Shown here one piece after another: positions 26,801 through 39,000 of a DNA stretch of 64,000 bases. The DNA lies in assembly GCA_000708835.1 (NCBI GenBank), contig DF237088.1:112461-176460 (forward strand), written 5' to 3'. Made by a program: the position numbers and the translations under genes. The first letter of the stretch is position 1, and each line of letters starts with the position of its first letter. The notes under the pieces are model-generated. The model was not told the origin of the DNA. It did no database searches and was given only the letters and a program-made list of their open reading frames with translations. This stretch comes from Klebsormidium nitens. Taxonomy: Eukaryota; Streptophyta; Klebsormidiophyceae; Klebsormidiales; Klebsormidiaceae.

Positions 26801-29626
26801 TCAAGGAGGACCTTTCTGTCGAAGTCGATTACTTCTAACCAGCCTCCTCCCCGCGCTTTCGGCCTTCTCGCGAAGTGGTTTCTTTTCCAACCCGCCTCCT
26901 CCCTCGTTTCTCGGCTTCTTGTGAGCTTTGGTTACCGTTAACCCGCTTCTCTGCCAATTTTCCGGCGCAGGCGGGCCAGCTGGCGGAGAGCGTGGCCAAG
27001 GTGGTGGACGCGCAGTTCGTGGAGCAGGTGGACGTGGGCGACGTGCAGGACGAGTTCTCGGGGGTCATCACCCGGGCGCTGTCCATTTTGGTGCTGGGCA
27101 TGGAGACGCGCCTCGACCAGGAGCTGGCCGCCATGACCAAGATCGCCTGGGGCACCGTCGAGGCCGTCGGGGACCAGTCCGAGTGAGTGCGCAAAAGGGT
27201 CCGGTGTGTTCTACTCTGTTTCGTTCGGGGGTGGAAGATATGGGGATAGGGAGGACTCGTCTCGCATGTGCCAACGACTTCTCTGGCAGCGGTCTATCGC
27301 CACTTGTTGGCTTTGGCTCTCGTGATCTTTTCCTGCTGCGGGTGATTGTCGATGTTTTGAGGATTCATTCTGCGGGTTCCTTGACAGTAGCTTCCGTGAG
27401 GCTTTCATATGGGCGTCAAGTCCCATGTTTGTTCATGTTCTGTTAAAATACAGACGACGCATTTCTAGTACATTGCTGGTGTAAGCAGACTCGTAGGACT
27501 GCCAGCTGCAATCTTCGCAATGTCACAGGATTGTGGTCGATTGGGCAAAGTGGTCCTGACCCTAAGGAGCGTGTTTGCTCTTCCTTTCGCAGGTACGTGA
27601 ACGGCATCAGCAGCGTGTTGTCCACCAGCGTGCCCGTCATCTCGGGCCTCCTCTCCTCGCTCTACTTCCAGTACTTCATGGACAAGGTGGGCAGCCCGTG
27701 CTGACCTCAGAAGGTCACTGCTAGCACCATAGGAGTCACAAACCCTTGATTACTGCATTGAGGCTCTTGTATTTTGCGAGTAAGAGTCCGTACAGGACAT
27801 CTCGCATTTCTGGTCTTTAAATGTATTACTGGCAATATTTGGTAATTCGCATCTTTTCCAAATGATCAGGCCGCTGAGCCGGAGTGAAGAAGCCAGTTCA
27901 TTGCTGCGAGATTGCGTTCTCAAACCTCACAAACACAATCAAACATCGCATTCTTGCGGTTGTCGGTTGAGGGATAGAGATACCGCTACTCATACCGCTA
28001 CTCGAACTCGCTGCAGCTCGCCGCTTCCTTCGCCCCTCGCTTCTACGTCAACATCTTCAAGTGCAAGCGGATCTCTGAGATGGGCGCACAGCAGGTAAGC
28101 CACCTACACCTCCGGTCCCATGGCGCTCTTGTTTCCAGAAGGATCTTTGAATCGCTTCCAGCTTGGCCGCCTGGTCCTGTGTTCATCCGGCAGCCGCTTT
28201 GCAGAACGCTGGGCAAACCGCGAGGCTTTTCACCAGGTCGAAACAGGGTGTTGCCACTTGCTGCTTTTTCAAACTGTCCGGGTGTGAAAAGTCATCGAAG
28301 CACAGAAGATCCACTGTGTTCTGTGCAGATGCTGCTGGACACCCACGCCGTCAAGACCCTGCTCCTGGAGGTCCCCCAGCTAGGAGGCCAGGTGAGCCAG
28401 GCCACCATAGTCGACGCCGCTAACACTTTTTGAGACCCTGTTAGCACTCGGTTTGAAACTTGAGGAAGTCGCCACAGTCATGCGCGTCAAGTATGTGCTG
28501 GGCAACGATGAGGACGTTGTTCCGAAGAGCCCGGATTCTTTGTGCCCGGGACAACCGTGCTTGCTGAAGGACTTATCGTTTCTCTGCTCAGATTCCTCAA
28601 TGTCAGAACGATGGGATCCAAGACGTCCATAGCGTTGTCAAAGTCATCGACGCTGGTTCACCAATTGCGCTCGTCCACCCACAAGAGCGCGGGAGCACCC
28701 CTGCTGACTGGCCGCGCTGGCCCCGTGCGTGCAGTCGTCGGTCCCCGCGAGCTACAGCAAGTACGTCACCCGCGAGCTGGGCCGCGCGGAGGCGCTGCTG
28801 AAGGTCATTCTGGCGCCCGTGGAGGCCGTGGCGGACACGTTCCGGGCGCTGCTCGCGGACGGTTCCGCGTCCGACTTCCAAAAGGTTCTCGACCTAAAGG
28901 TATGGATTGAGGCTAGAATTGCCGCCGAGCTGGTTCCGAAAGTTGCTCGAGGACACAAGAGAGCGGTTGCGTTGAGCCAGAACGGTTGAGTGGTTGGGCT
29001 GGCGCAGATGCCTGAGGAGTAAAGGCAGCTGCCGGTTTGGCTGCATCGTTCCACCATCGAAGGAATTTTGCTTTCGTCCTGTCTGAAGACACTCTTTGCG
29101 TACAGCAGTTGCTTCTTATTGACAGTTCGGGTCACTTTTCTATATGGGCCAACGAAACGGATTCAAATCGGGCTTCTCGGGAGCGGATTGTCTTGCACGT
29201 CCTCGTTTGGGACTGAGCACCTTCGTCATGGCATCCAGCACGCCGTAGCAAATCGTGACTTCTTCACTGCAGGGTCTCAAGAAGAACGAGCAGCAGCCGC
29301 TGCTAGACCAGTTCAACCGCCGCGTTGGGTCCTCCTCTCCCGCTCCGTCTACTGCTACTGCACCCCCCAGTCAGTCGTCGCCCCTGGTTCCGACGTCATC
29401 AGGGGCAGCTGCTTTTGCCCAGTCTGCCCGGCCCGCCATGGAGAAGGCAGCCGCCATCGGGCGGGGCGCAATGGCGCAATCTGCCGCTGCAGCTGCAGCC
29501 GCCGTGTCGAGCAATAGCCTCAAGCGCATCTTCGCGCTTGCGGATGCGGCCAAGGACAGCACCGGGAAAAAGGAGGGGACCTTTAGAAACCTGTTTAACA
29601 AACAGCCTCAACCTGGGATGAAGTGA
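20886..29626 (+). CDS. VPS53: VPS53, GARP/EARP tethering complex subunit (plant HIT1 type)
   Basis: Subunit of the GARP complex, which tethers endosome-derived vesicles at the trans-Golgi. Nineteen exons, ~879 residues: 20886-21051, 21355-21449, 21646-21702, 21886-22036, 22197-22267, 22517-22641, 22982-23142, 23536-23680, 24001-24143, 24552-24682, 25237-25491, 25918-26025, 26290-26355, 26971-27182, 27593-27686, 28017-28094, 28329-28391, 28735-28899 and 29273-29626. Family landmarks in order: FNTIDFINQIFPNE; RRVDAEILAAVRQQ; MVQEICRDIKKLDYAKKHI; ERRYAWIKREL; VPYLLCMQFCK; QRTLEFEEELAERFGG; FRGTISSCFEPY; FQKVLKAYATKL; VQDEFSGVITRAL; FYVNIFKCKRI; YSKYVTRELGRAEALLKVIL. The tail ending KEGTFRNLFNK is plant-specific. 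Exon 10's donor is ambiguous: 24682 keeps KVKGKYRKQ, like the conserved RKKYEK, but a phase-equivalent earlier donor after AAQK (at GTGAAG) is possible. Several introns end in long pyrimidine tracts. Confidence 0.95.
26358..26460. repeat. Minisatellite, four 23-24-bp units plus a partial, at the 5' end of VPS53 intron 13
   Basis: The unit is GAGCCGCAAGCTTCGTTTT followed by TTGA or ATGA, with units at 26358-26380, 26381-26404, 26405-26427 and 26428-26450, then a partial GAGCCGCAGC. The array begins inside the splice donor itself: the GAG of GTGAG is the first repeat base. Confidence 0.92.
26715..26970. repeat. Degenerate pyrimidine-rich repeats at the 3' end of VPS53 intron 13
   Basis: About five diverged units of 50-60 bp share AACCCGCCTCCTCC followed by TTCTCGCGAAGT-like words. 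They run up to the acceptor TTTTCCGGCGCAG, which seems to be part of the last unit. Alignment is by eye. Confidence 0.65.
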
Positions 29627-31104
29627 CCGAAGCGTCCCAAGGTGCGAAGTCGAAGCCACCCGCCAGTCTCACGGAGGAGTCCATCGCGCTCATATTCTCA
29701 CCATCACCACCTTCACTATGGCAAGCCAATCATCAATAGCGTCGCTTGTCGCTTGACTCTGCTCAAAGATAATGTGATGGGCCAATTGCATGGCTAATCT
29801 GTCCGTTCACCAGACGGTCGATGAAAATCTTACAGGCTTAGGTCTAAGTGGACTTGACCCGACGTTGCCACATGTTATAAATCGCCGACTTGCAAGAATG
29901 TACGTGTCGCTTATGTGAGTCATGCATTCACTATACCTTCGATCTGAGGTTTAGTACATGTCAATTAAGCAGTTGTTGACCGGGTCCCAATTTGATTCCT
30001 AAATATATGGCCACATGCAAAAGTTCATGATCCCACGTCTAACCAAGGATGCATGTGTACGTCATGCGCCAGGCGTCGCGATCGTACATTCACAGCTATA
30101 CACGAGGGTTCATATACATAGTACAAGTTGATTGTTCGTTTGTGCATGAGGTGTCGGATAGGTTTCGTTAATTTGTCGCATGTGGCGTGGCATGCCACCC
30201 TGTACATAACAATCAGATGGCACATGGTCCGCAGTCTCAATCTTGATCTTGCGCGCATGTCATAGGCATCCGCAACCAGGCTTTGTTAAATAACGACGGC
30301 AGTTCACTTCAACATCGAATGCCTGCTGGATTTCACTGCATTGATGCGAAGCAGGCGAAATAGCAAATATCAATCATGAGTGCATCTGACTCTGCATGAG
30401 CTGCTTTGCAACATGCAATTACTATCATCAAAAATTAGTCAACCATGTATATGTGAGAATTCTGCCTAAGGACTTGGCATCAAACCAATACTATCTATCA
30501 GTTTGCAATCAAGATCATCTCAGTGATGCAAGGAAAACGAAGCTGAAAGAGGCATAGCACTTTGTCAATTGCTGATAGAGTTGAAAAAGGCAGTGCAACA
30601 AAACAAGAAGGTGGATGTAATTAGATTGAATACTATTGTACCGCAACCAAATAAGAAAGGCGTTCTTGGATCTACTGCTCAGCGAACAAATGCAAGACTG
30701 TCAACAGCCCACCAGATTAGAACAAGTCAAGCTCGACACAGGACACTTCATCATCTAATGGAGTTTGGCTCTACTAGGCAAGCCAGGCAACTACAATGCT
30801 GTTTCTGCAAGATCCTTCAATGGTGAGTCTTGAAGTGAACTCTTCTAATAACTTATGAAAACCAAGTCTCCTAACTCAACGGGGACAGCCGCTAATGCCA
30901 CACCATAAGTTGGGCCTCTTGTACAAGAGAGATTAGAATAATTCCACAAGGCAACTACTTTTCCAAAACTGACCGCACCCATTTGATTGAAGCGTTTCAT
31001 CAGCTCCTTTGCTCCTTTGCATATTTCATACTGGATCGGTATGGTCAGGAAACTTGATGGAGAGCCCCCACATTGTGTCCAAAAAGATACAGCTTGAGGA
31101 TCTC
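29627..31104. other. Convergent intergenic region
   Basis: Stop-to-stop spacer of ~1.48 kb. 29860-30520 is AT-rich with many TGCATG and CATGTACA words. Open frames at 30569-30826 (+) and 30845-31108 (-) show no recognisable protein. The second runs on from the neighbour's stop and is probably 3' UTR. Confidence 0.5.
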
Positions 31105-31569
31105 TCAAGAGTCAATTCCAAGGGCGTACCTCCCATCTTCTTCCTTTGAGACAGTGTGCAAGACCAGGTCCGACAGGTCGTGGCCCCAAATCCCATACTG
31201 ACCTTCTGTTGTGTCCCTGTTCATCATGCCTGGGACATGACCCGCGACCTCTGGGCTCGTCCTGTCTTCCTCGGTGTAGATCCGCTGGTACAATGCTGAA
31301 ATGGCGTGCGCTAGCGCAGCCCGCGTGAAGTGTTGTGCACCGTCAAAGGGCTTGACCTCAAATTCAAACTCATCTTTCAGCGGGTAATCTGCAATTACAC
31401 GGATGCTGCTCTCATTGATCACCACTTCCTCAGCATCTCTCAGGTTGGCTATGTCATTGGTGGGGTCTGCCAAGGAAATGTAAGGAGAAGTTTCATCAGG
31501 CTCATTAGGACGGACCACTTGAAATTTGATATCCGCCATCTTAACTACCGTAGGTAATTTAAAAGCCAA
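31105..31569 (-). CDS. Intronless 154-residue protein of unknown function
   Basis: A single-exon frame that looks strongly coding. I do not recognise it by name. It starts MAFKLPTVVKMADIKFQVV; the second Met, at 31539, is an equally good start. Blocks that look conserved are DETSPYISLADP, VVINESSIRVIADYPL with an alternating FEFEVKPF strand, a helical part RAALAHAISALYQRIYTEE, and a C-terminal GQYGIWGHDLSDLVLHTV followed by ALGIDS at the stop. The GIWGHDLxDLVLH phrase is distinctive and should find homologues easily. The composition suggests a small alpha/beta cytosolic protein without signal peptide or membrane helix. The lack of introns contrasts with most neighbours. Confidence 0.7.
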   Translation of the reverse strand: MAFKLPTVVKMADIKFQVVRPNEPDETSPYISLADPTNDIANLRDAEEVVINESSIRVIADYPLKDEFEFEVKPFDGAQHFTRAALAHAISALYQRIYTEEDRTSPEVAGHVPGMMNRDTTEGQYGIWGHDLSDLVLHTVSKEEDGRYALGIDS

Positions 31570-32256
31570 GACCTTGCAATTACTTACTGGCCTACACCAA
31601 CTGAGAAGCTTGAAGCAAACTTGACGAGATTTGAATGAAGTATCTACAGTCTTCTAAGTTTTGTTTGCAAGGACTTCTTCATTTTATCAGCCATCTTTCA
31701 GAGACTGAGGGCACCAGTGGCAGGAGTAATAGAACGCTGGAGCCTGGCCTAGCACAAGAGATCACATACGTAGTTTAGGCTGACCCTGGATTGACCAGCT
31801 GGGCGTTTAGCAGTTCGGTGCATGACCTTCTGCTGACGGCACGAAGAACGGCTTTACCTGCTTCCACAGCCAGGCAGGAAAAGCCAGCCTTTCTAATGGG
31901 TATTAACCCTCACAACTTCAAGAGCCGGTTCCTCGTCTAAAGCAGTCTTTTGTGAGAAATTTATCGCACCGATTGCGAAAAAGCTCCACTGCGGGTGTGG
32001 TCGCTTGAAGGTAGGTAATACAGGGTTTGTTCCTGGCACGAGATCTGCAAGGCTGCTCTGTGAGCAGTGCTGTGCTTTGTGGGTATGCTGTGTGCGGTAT
32101 GCTGACATTTAGGTCAGTAGGTAGAAGTTTCAGAACCCCTTCTGAACAGCTTTAGAGGGCCATAGGTGGTGACGGGAATGGGCGCGGACTCGACTTTTAA
32201 CTGCCACCGCTCACAAGCTAGCACCAGCGAGCCTTTTTGGTAACGGTCGACCATCG
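31570..32256. promoter_or_regulatory. Divergent intergenic region, 154-residue gene / Bot1-like gene
   Basis: About 0.7 kb between head-to-head starts. No repeat or convincing core promoter motif seen. Confidence 0.45.
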
Positions 32257-34841
32257 ATGGCTGCCCGCCATCTCCTCGGCGTCCTTCGGTCGCTGACGGC
32301 AAATCCTGGGGAGCATCTGTCTCATGCTGCTGCGGCCCGAGCATATGCTTCTTCTGCTCTGCTGCGCACCAGCCCCGCCTCCGCCTTTCTAGGCATCCAG
32401 TCTGCCTGGGATCGAGCGTTCAGCACGGACAATGCGTCGAGCAGTGCGCAAGGGTTGGGAGCAAGAGAACGGCGGAGAGCCAAAGAACGTTCTCGCACAG
32501 CTGTCCAGCCAGGAGGGGTCAAAGAGCGCGTCCCTTTTGAGCTGCAAGAGGGCGGCGGCAAAGGCGATCAGGACCTGGACCTTCAGGAACCGACGGGGAT
32601 CTTTCACATCTACGACCGCGAGGAGCCGAATGAGAAGGACGAGGACGATCCAGGGGTGCCGTGGGGAACGATCTCGCTGACGGGGCCGCCGCCGGACTAC
32701 CTGTCGCCCAGTCTGAGCACCAAATCGAAGAATGCAATCTATGCAGCGTACAAGGAGGACCCGAGCGAGAAGACGGTGGCCAAGCTGGCGGCCGACTATA
32801 AGATCCTGAAGCAGCGTGTGCAAGTAAGAGAATGAATCCCGTGCCTGTTCGAATACGAGCTCCTGTGCTGTCATGGCATTCCACAGGCTAGCCGAACCAG
32901 CCCCGAATGCTGACACCTCGCTAGTGGTTCCTCGCTTGTGCTTTCCAGACAAACAGCAGCTTCTCTGTGATTCTCCGAAGGAGCCCCAAATGCTTCTGCG
33001 AGCCCCAAATGCTTCTGCCTAGATGGTGGCTGCACCGCCACGGGTTTGGTCATTCAATGTGCTATTCCAAAGGTGCCACTCTTTGTCTGAGCATTCCTGG
33101 AAACACAGTACCTCTAGTCGATCTGCAGTTCATCAGCAGATTAGCCGCCCCATCAATTTGACACTCCCTATTGCTGTTTCTGTGTCAAAAGTATCTCGGG
33201 TTTTGCTGCTTTCATAAGGCACTCTTCGACTTTGCCAAGCTTGGGCCAGAATGACTTTAGAACACCATTTGGGCGTTCTCTGATTGGTATGGCGACCTTC
33301 TTGGATTAGTACGGCTACCTCAGAGAGACAAAAAGCGTTCTCTACGTTGCAGGCCATTCTTTTCTTGAAGGAACGGGAGGAGGTTTGGGAGAAGGAGGTC
33401 CTGGAGAAGCAGGACGATGAAACCAAGGAGATGTTCAAGGAGATGGATGAAGTGTTTGACTCGTAAGCCACCAATCAACTGTGTCAGCTTCTTGGGATTT
33501 TATTGGGAAGAAGTTGGTAGTGTTGTGGCCATGGTCATGGCCTGGTTAAAGGAAGCGTAGTATCGTCATATGAGAACCATAAGGCTGCCCTGCTTTTGCA
33601 CAGTAAGTACTTTTGTGTGTCTTGACTAATGAAAGAGTGATTTTTCGTAGCAGACCTTTGAAATGCAAGGTACATGCGAATTGAGAATTGCTATTGTTGT
33701 CTGAAAGATCAGCTTGATAAGATACTTCTCTTCTCCCTTATGAATTGTGCACCTTTCTGAGTGCTTTCGTGCACTAGGAGCAGCTGGGGCAGCGCCTTAG
33801 GGGCATCTGGGCGTAAAGTCTTGCTGTTATCGGTTCGCTTGTATTGTCGTCATGGCCAAGAATTAGAAGGTTGGCAAGAAGTGGGGTTCCTGCATGACCG
33901 ATTGCCTTAAGTGTCCGTCCGGTTTGAATACGTTCTCGAAGTTAGTTGTCAAAGTCGGCTCTGATTGTGGACAAGACATGATTGACCTTCGAACAGTCAC
34001 AGAAGAACGAACTCGGGCTTTGCTTCATCGTTTCAAAGGATGGCTCGAAGAGCTAACGCCCAACACGACACTCCGCTGCAGGGAGGCGTCGGAACGAGGC
34101 GGAGGTGAGCGGTTGTGGCTGCCGATGGCCACTCGGATGAAACCAAAACTGGTGGTCGAGAACGACGAGTACGAAGCGGACGCCGTCGTATCGACCAGCG
34201 GCATGTCGTGGGATAAGGCCTCGGAGCGCTACGAGGGGATCGAGTACCTGGAGTTTCTGGAGCGCCTGCAATTCAACCGGAGACTGGTGAGCGACGCCGC
34301 ACTTTTTGACTTTGCACGTCTGTTGCCTGGTTCTTGGAAAGTGAGCAGAACATTCACTTCGGAACTTGCAGGGTGCTTCTTGACTGTGCTCTTGTACATG
34401 ACGCTCTAGTAAGTATGGTGTGCCCTTTGTCGAACGGATCGGGAAGAGGTATCTGATGGGGCTGTCTCGGAAGCCCACTACCGAAGAGCTCGGAATCCGT
34501 TGAATCGAGGGTATCCAAGTGTACCTATGTCGAGCCCCTTACGGCGACGACACAGAAGCTGAACTCCGCTGTTTCCAACTCGGGTGGTTCCCTGATCTCA
34601 TCTCTTACGGCTCTGTTCTCTCTTACAGGGCGAAGTCAAAGCAAAAGCAGAGGACCGGAAGCGACCGGATGAGGGGTGGACGTTTCTGATTGAGGAGCTA
34701 GGCAAAGAAGGGAAGAGAGGAAAGGGCGGGGGAAAGCGCTTCGTCGCAAAAGCGGATGGGACCCGCAGGCCGCTGAACGACCTAGAGAAGCTGATGATGA
34801 AGAGGGAGACGCCCAAACGACGGAAGTTTGACTTCTTGTGA
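32257..34841 (+). CDS. Bot1-like putative mitochondrial protein (eukaryotic mitochondrial regulator family)
   Basis: Four exons join in phase: 32257-32823, 33353-33462, 34082-34286 and 34629-34841, giving ~364 residues. The N-terminus is rich in Ala, Arg and Ser without acidic residues (MAARHLLGVLRSLTANPG, then RAYASSALLRTSPASAF), a good mitochondrial presequence. The core LSTKSKNAIYAAYKEDPSEK then YKILKQRVQAILFLKEREE resembles the Bot1 / eukaryotic mitochondrial regulator family, whose fungal members are mitoribosomal small-subunit proteins (mS45). A mitoribosome or mitochondrial expression role is therefore likely but not proved. Downstream are EYLEFLERLQFNRRL and the basic tail RRPLNDLEKLMMKRETPKRR. 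The family call rests mainly on the short-residue helix-turn block and is tentative; the gene model is firm. Confidence 0.7.
32981..33018. repeat. 19-bp perfect tandem duplication in an intron
   Basis: GAGCCCCAAATGCTTCTGC occurs twice back to back inside intron 1 of the Bot1-like gene. It looks like a recent slippage duplication. Confidence 0.9.
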
Positions 34842-36016
34842 GGGTTGTGAGGCTGACCTGGACGAACGGGACTGGGTTTGATCGTTACAATTAGTCTCCG
34901 ATTAGTCTGCCAGTGCCACGTTCATCACTTTCATTGCAGTTCCGTACCTCGAAGGTGCAATTGTTGCGGAACTCATTCCGCAAGTTCTCACCCGCTGTGG
35001 GCTGGATTGAAGGTCGATTGGCCTGGACGCCACACAACGCGCATTGAGCAGTACAATGCGAATGTATTGCTGTGGCCAATATTAGGAAAACAGTGAAGCT
35101 GCGTTGTTCAGAGTACTAATTGCTGGCTTAACTTAACACTGTGACATGCAGAGTCTGACGCCGTCATTCGGGGCACGGCGCCCACAGATGACGTCTTACT
35201 ACAGATGTGCGGATAATCGATGCAAATGTCCAACGTTTGCGTGCTCATGCGTTTGCTTGAGCCGGTTGCAATCGGCAAAGGGTGCAGTGCATGCGAACAT
35301 GCATGGAGCAAAGATCGCCGTGGCCGCCAGTGACTCAGAGCTGCGGGTGTGCACACAATCCTCGCTACATACTTTGCGCCATATCAACCACCGCACCATT
35401 GACGTGCAATCGCAGTGACAGCATACACCACTCAATCCAAGATTTGCTCGATCTCTTGCAATGCATGTCCACGGTTTGGTCCAGCAAACTCGTGGACGTC
35501 ATCAACTTGCATGTAGAGGGCCTGTGGACGCCGTGGCAATCAGCTCTTGCCAACCGAGACGGTACGCCCGCATAAGCCCATCCGCTTACATTATTTCGAG
35601 GAGACTTGTGAAGAATCGACAACCATTGCATGACAGGTGCGGTCTATACGCGATGCCCAAAACACCACTTGTCGCACCCTCCGCCTGCATCTGACGGGCA
35701 TCTAACCTTTACACCGACTCGGTGCATGCGTGACGATCTTGTTTGTGCTGCACTGTTGCACATAAATGATTAAGAACATACGAACCTGGACGAGATCGGC
35801 CAAGATGGCGCATACCCTTTCGTGCCTTGATGCCTTGCAGCTTATCGGCCATTTTCTCTCATCTAGCTGCACCCTTTGCTGATGAACGGTGGTGCAAAAC
35901 CGTATGTGCGACAGCAAAACAGTACCAGTGATTGTTGCTTACAAACTCTGATCGACTCACAAAGAGAGTGTACCACGTCGCACCTTTCAGAACTGCCATG
36001 AGTACGCTGTCAAAGC
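34842..36016. other. Convergent intergenic region
   Basis: Stop-to-stop spacer of ~1.18 kb. Several frames of 60-97 codons on both strands around 35100-35700 overlap each other and show no family features. Nothing else seen. Confidence 0.5.
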
Positions 36017-39000
36017 CTAATTTCCCGAATAGGAGCACTGCCTCCGGTGTCCAGAAGCCCAATCCTTAACCTGCAGGATTTGGAGGAGACAGATTCGTGC
36101 ACGCTTCTCCCCAATGGGCGTCCATAAACGGCAAGTAAGGCTCTACGGAGTTTGGACCCAAGAGATAGAAACACGTGCTTCATCGCGCTTGCCGCAAGGC
36201 ACTTGGTGAGTTTGATACGTGATGCGGAGTTTGGTGCGTGCTCACCTGACACTTTTTGGAGCAGTAGCGAGCCGATCCACACCTGCCGCATTTGTGGAAA
36301 GTATTCTTGCTCTCTTCGACGACTTTGCCCTCGCATCCCTGCAGACGAACAGTCACGGAGTTTGGCAAGAGATACGGATACAATAAGAGCAGCGCATACT
36401 GTGTGCACAAATGCAGATTCCTGGACAGGTCTGGCAGACGCTTAGAGAAGTCCGGTTCGCCGCCTCAACCATACCGGCTCAAGGAAAGGCCGTAAAAAAG
36501 TTGAAAGGGGCGTCGTTTCGAGGCCCCTCTCTTGAACGTAGGTATTCATAATCCGTTCGTAGCAGTGCGGGGGCAGACCACCTGTACGCATGTACGCAAC
36601 TGGACGGTGTCGCGTTGTTCCGCGTAAAGGCAGATGAGAAGACCCGCTCTTCGCGGCTCACCGGATTGCTGCACGCCTTCAGACGAAACCCGCGCGCCAA
36701 TTCCTTCCAAAGCCTGCCAACCGCTGCCTCCAGCTGGACCCACGTGTCCCTGGCCGCTTCGGACGGCGCCACTCTCCGCAAAGCGCGCAGGACCCGCAAC
36801 ACGTCCGCGCAGGCGGCCGCGGCCCCCGCGCGCGCGGCCTCCAGCAGCGTGTCCTTGCGCAGCGCCGCCGAGGTCTCCGGCAGGCTGTCCAAGGCGTCCA
36901 GAACGGTGGCGAGCAGCTCCATTAGGTTGTTGTGCGCGACCTTCAGCTCGCAAATCATGTCTAACGACGCGGCCGCGTCGCTCGCGCGAGAGCGCGGCGG
37001 ATCCGAGTCGTCCACGCGCCGCGGCCCGAAGACGGCCGTGAGGCTGCCGGGCACCAGGCGCAGGGAGTGCACGACGACTTCGATCTGCGGCAGCACCGCG
37101 CACTGGACCACCACCCGGTTGCGGCAGCACGCGTGCAGGACGGATAGGATCGCCGACGTGACCCCGAAGAAGCTCGTCTCGGAACGCACCGCGTGGCGCA
37201 AGTGCTCCAGCGCAAGGCGGCTGAGCAAGCGGTGCCCCTTGTTGAACACCCCGCTCACGTTCACACATGGCCCGGCTGTCGTAGCCGCCGGCGTCAGGGG
37301 GATCCCCCTCGCTGCTCGGCCGCCACAGGTACTCCTCTGCATCAACGTCTGTGCGCTCTGCAGCTCCCTGCCAGGGGCCCCTGTCGCCGAACAGGAGCGC
37401 AAAGGTCTTGAGATTGCTCAGCGTCACCCAGCCGATGGATGACGTGGCCGTGAAAGGAAACAGCTTGATGGCGGAGATGGCCAGATCGACGTAGAGGATC
37501 TGCATCCGCTCCAGGAGCTCCCGCCGGCGTGCAATCTCCATATGCGACAGCAGGCCTAGCACGTGGTTCATCGCTTCTTCCACCAGGGATCCCCCGCGCG
37601 AAAGCAGGTCCTCGCACCACTGTAGAAGCCGCACGCCTGTGGTGAGAAACAGCTCGCGCGAAGACCGCTCCTTCTCGTCCAGCTCGGGGAGCACGGCCAC
37701 GAGAAGGTTGACCCCGCCTAAGATGACCGCAGCCTCCTTGTGCTCTCTTTGTGTCGCCGCTCTTGCCGCCTGAATGTCGCTCACTTCAGAAACAGTCAGC
37801 GCGAGGATCTTGAAAACGTTGTCTACGAGCCCCTCGGCCACAAGCGCCTCCGCGCTCGCACGCGCGCACCCTTCCAATCTCTCTGCACCTGTTTGGAGGA
37901 GGGACCCCGCCTGCTTCCACTTCTTCCTCTGGACGAGCGCAATCGCCTCATGAAAGTCTACCCTGTTGGCGGCGCCTGGCGAGCTCCTTTTGCGTGAAAG
38001 GAGCTCGCGAGAAAGGAGCTCCGCCTTCTCGCCCTTCTCGAGACTCAGTTCTTCCAGAGCACTGTGCAAGAAGGCGACCCTGTCGCCTAAGCGTGCCAAG
38101 ATATGGGGGCGCACAATTGCGTGAGAGTTCAGATATGGGACCATCTTCTGGTTCACCACCCGAGTGAAGAGCTCCAGCCTCATCTGGATCCCCGGAAGCT
38201 CTTTCAGGCCTCGCTCGACAATGATGCAAAGAAGGCGGCCGCCGATGTCGAGTAGAGTCTCGAGTGTAAACGGACCGAAGTCGGGAGGCATTGCCTCCCG
38301 GAGAAGGCTGTCCCAGGTCTGGTCGACGAAGGAGAACAGATCGGCGATCCACACCCCGGTCGCCGCCCCCGCAGCGTTTTGCAGGATGGAGTCCGGGAAA
38401 GCGTGCAGAGCGAAGACGATTTGCTGGATGCTGAAGGCAACGCTCGAGAGCTGGCGGAAGCCTGAGACACGGGCCACTCCAGCTCCCACTTCCGGCGGAA
38501 GATTGCGAGGAACTGGCGGAACAGGTCCGGGATTCGCGCGGAATCCCGGAAGTGCGGGCTGGCCTTGAGCAGGTTACATGTGAGGAAGGCGAAGTTGAAC
38601 TCAATGTTCCGGGCGGAGTCTTGCTCGTTGGGAGGGCATGGCGTCAACGCAATCAGACGGTTGACGAAGCGGCAGAGGCAGGGCACAATCTCGGAGCGGC
38701 CCAGCTGTAGAGCAACGAAAGGCTTGTCAGATTCTCGCCACAAATTGGACATTGATAGTACGAGGAAAAACGACGTCGTAGAAAAGCTTGCAAGGAAAAC
38801 ATAGTGGTGCAACCCGTTTGATTGCTACAAGTCTGTAACAACCGGCGTCTTGCCGGTTCTCATCTATCACCCTCGAGAATACACTTCTGAGCTTCGCATC
38901 GCCGTTACGAACACGTGCTCCTTAAAGCTAAGAGCCGTGAACTTGGTAATAAGAACCTGTGAAACAAAGCGAGGCATGTCATTTGGAGAATTCAGAAACA

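Noticed and set aside
34414-34503. Protein-like stretch YGVPFVERIGKRYLM in the last intron of the Bot1-like gene, a possible alternative end exon
   Set aside because: It needs a weak AAG acceptor and has no in-phase donor; exon 3 joins directly to 34629 in phase with strong sites.
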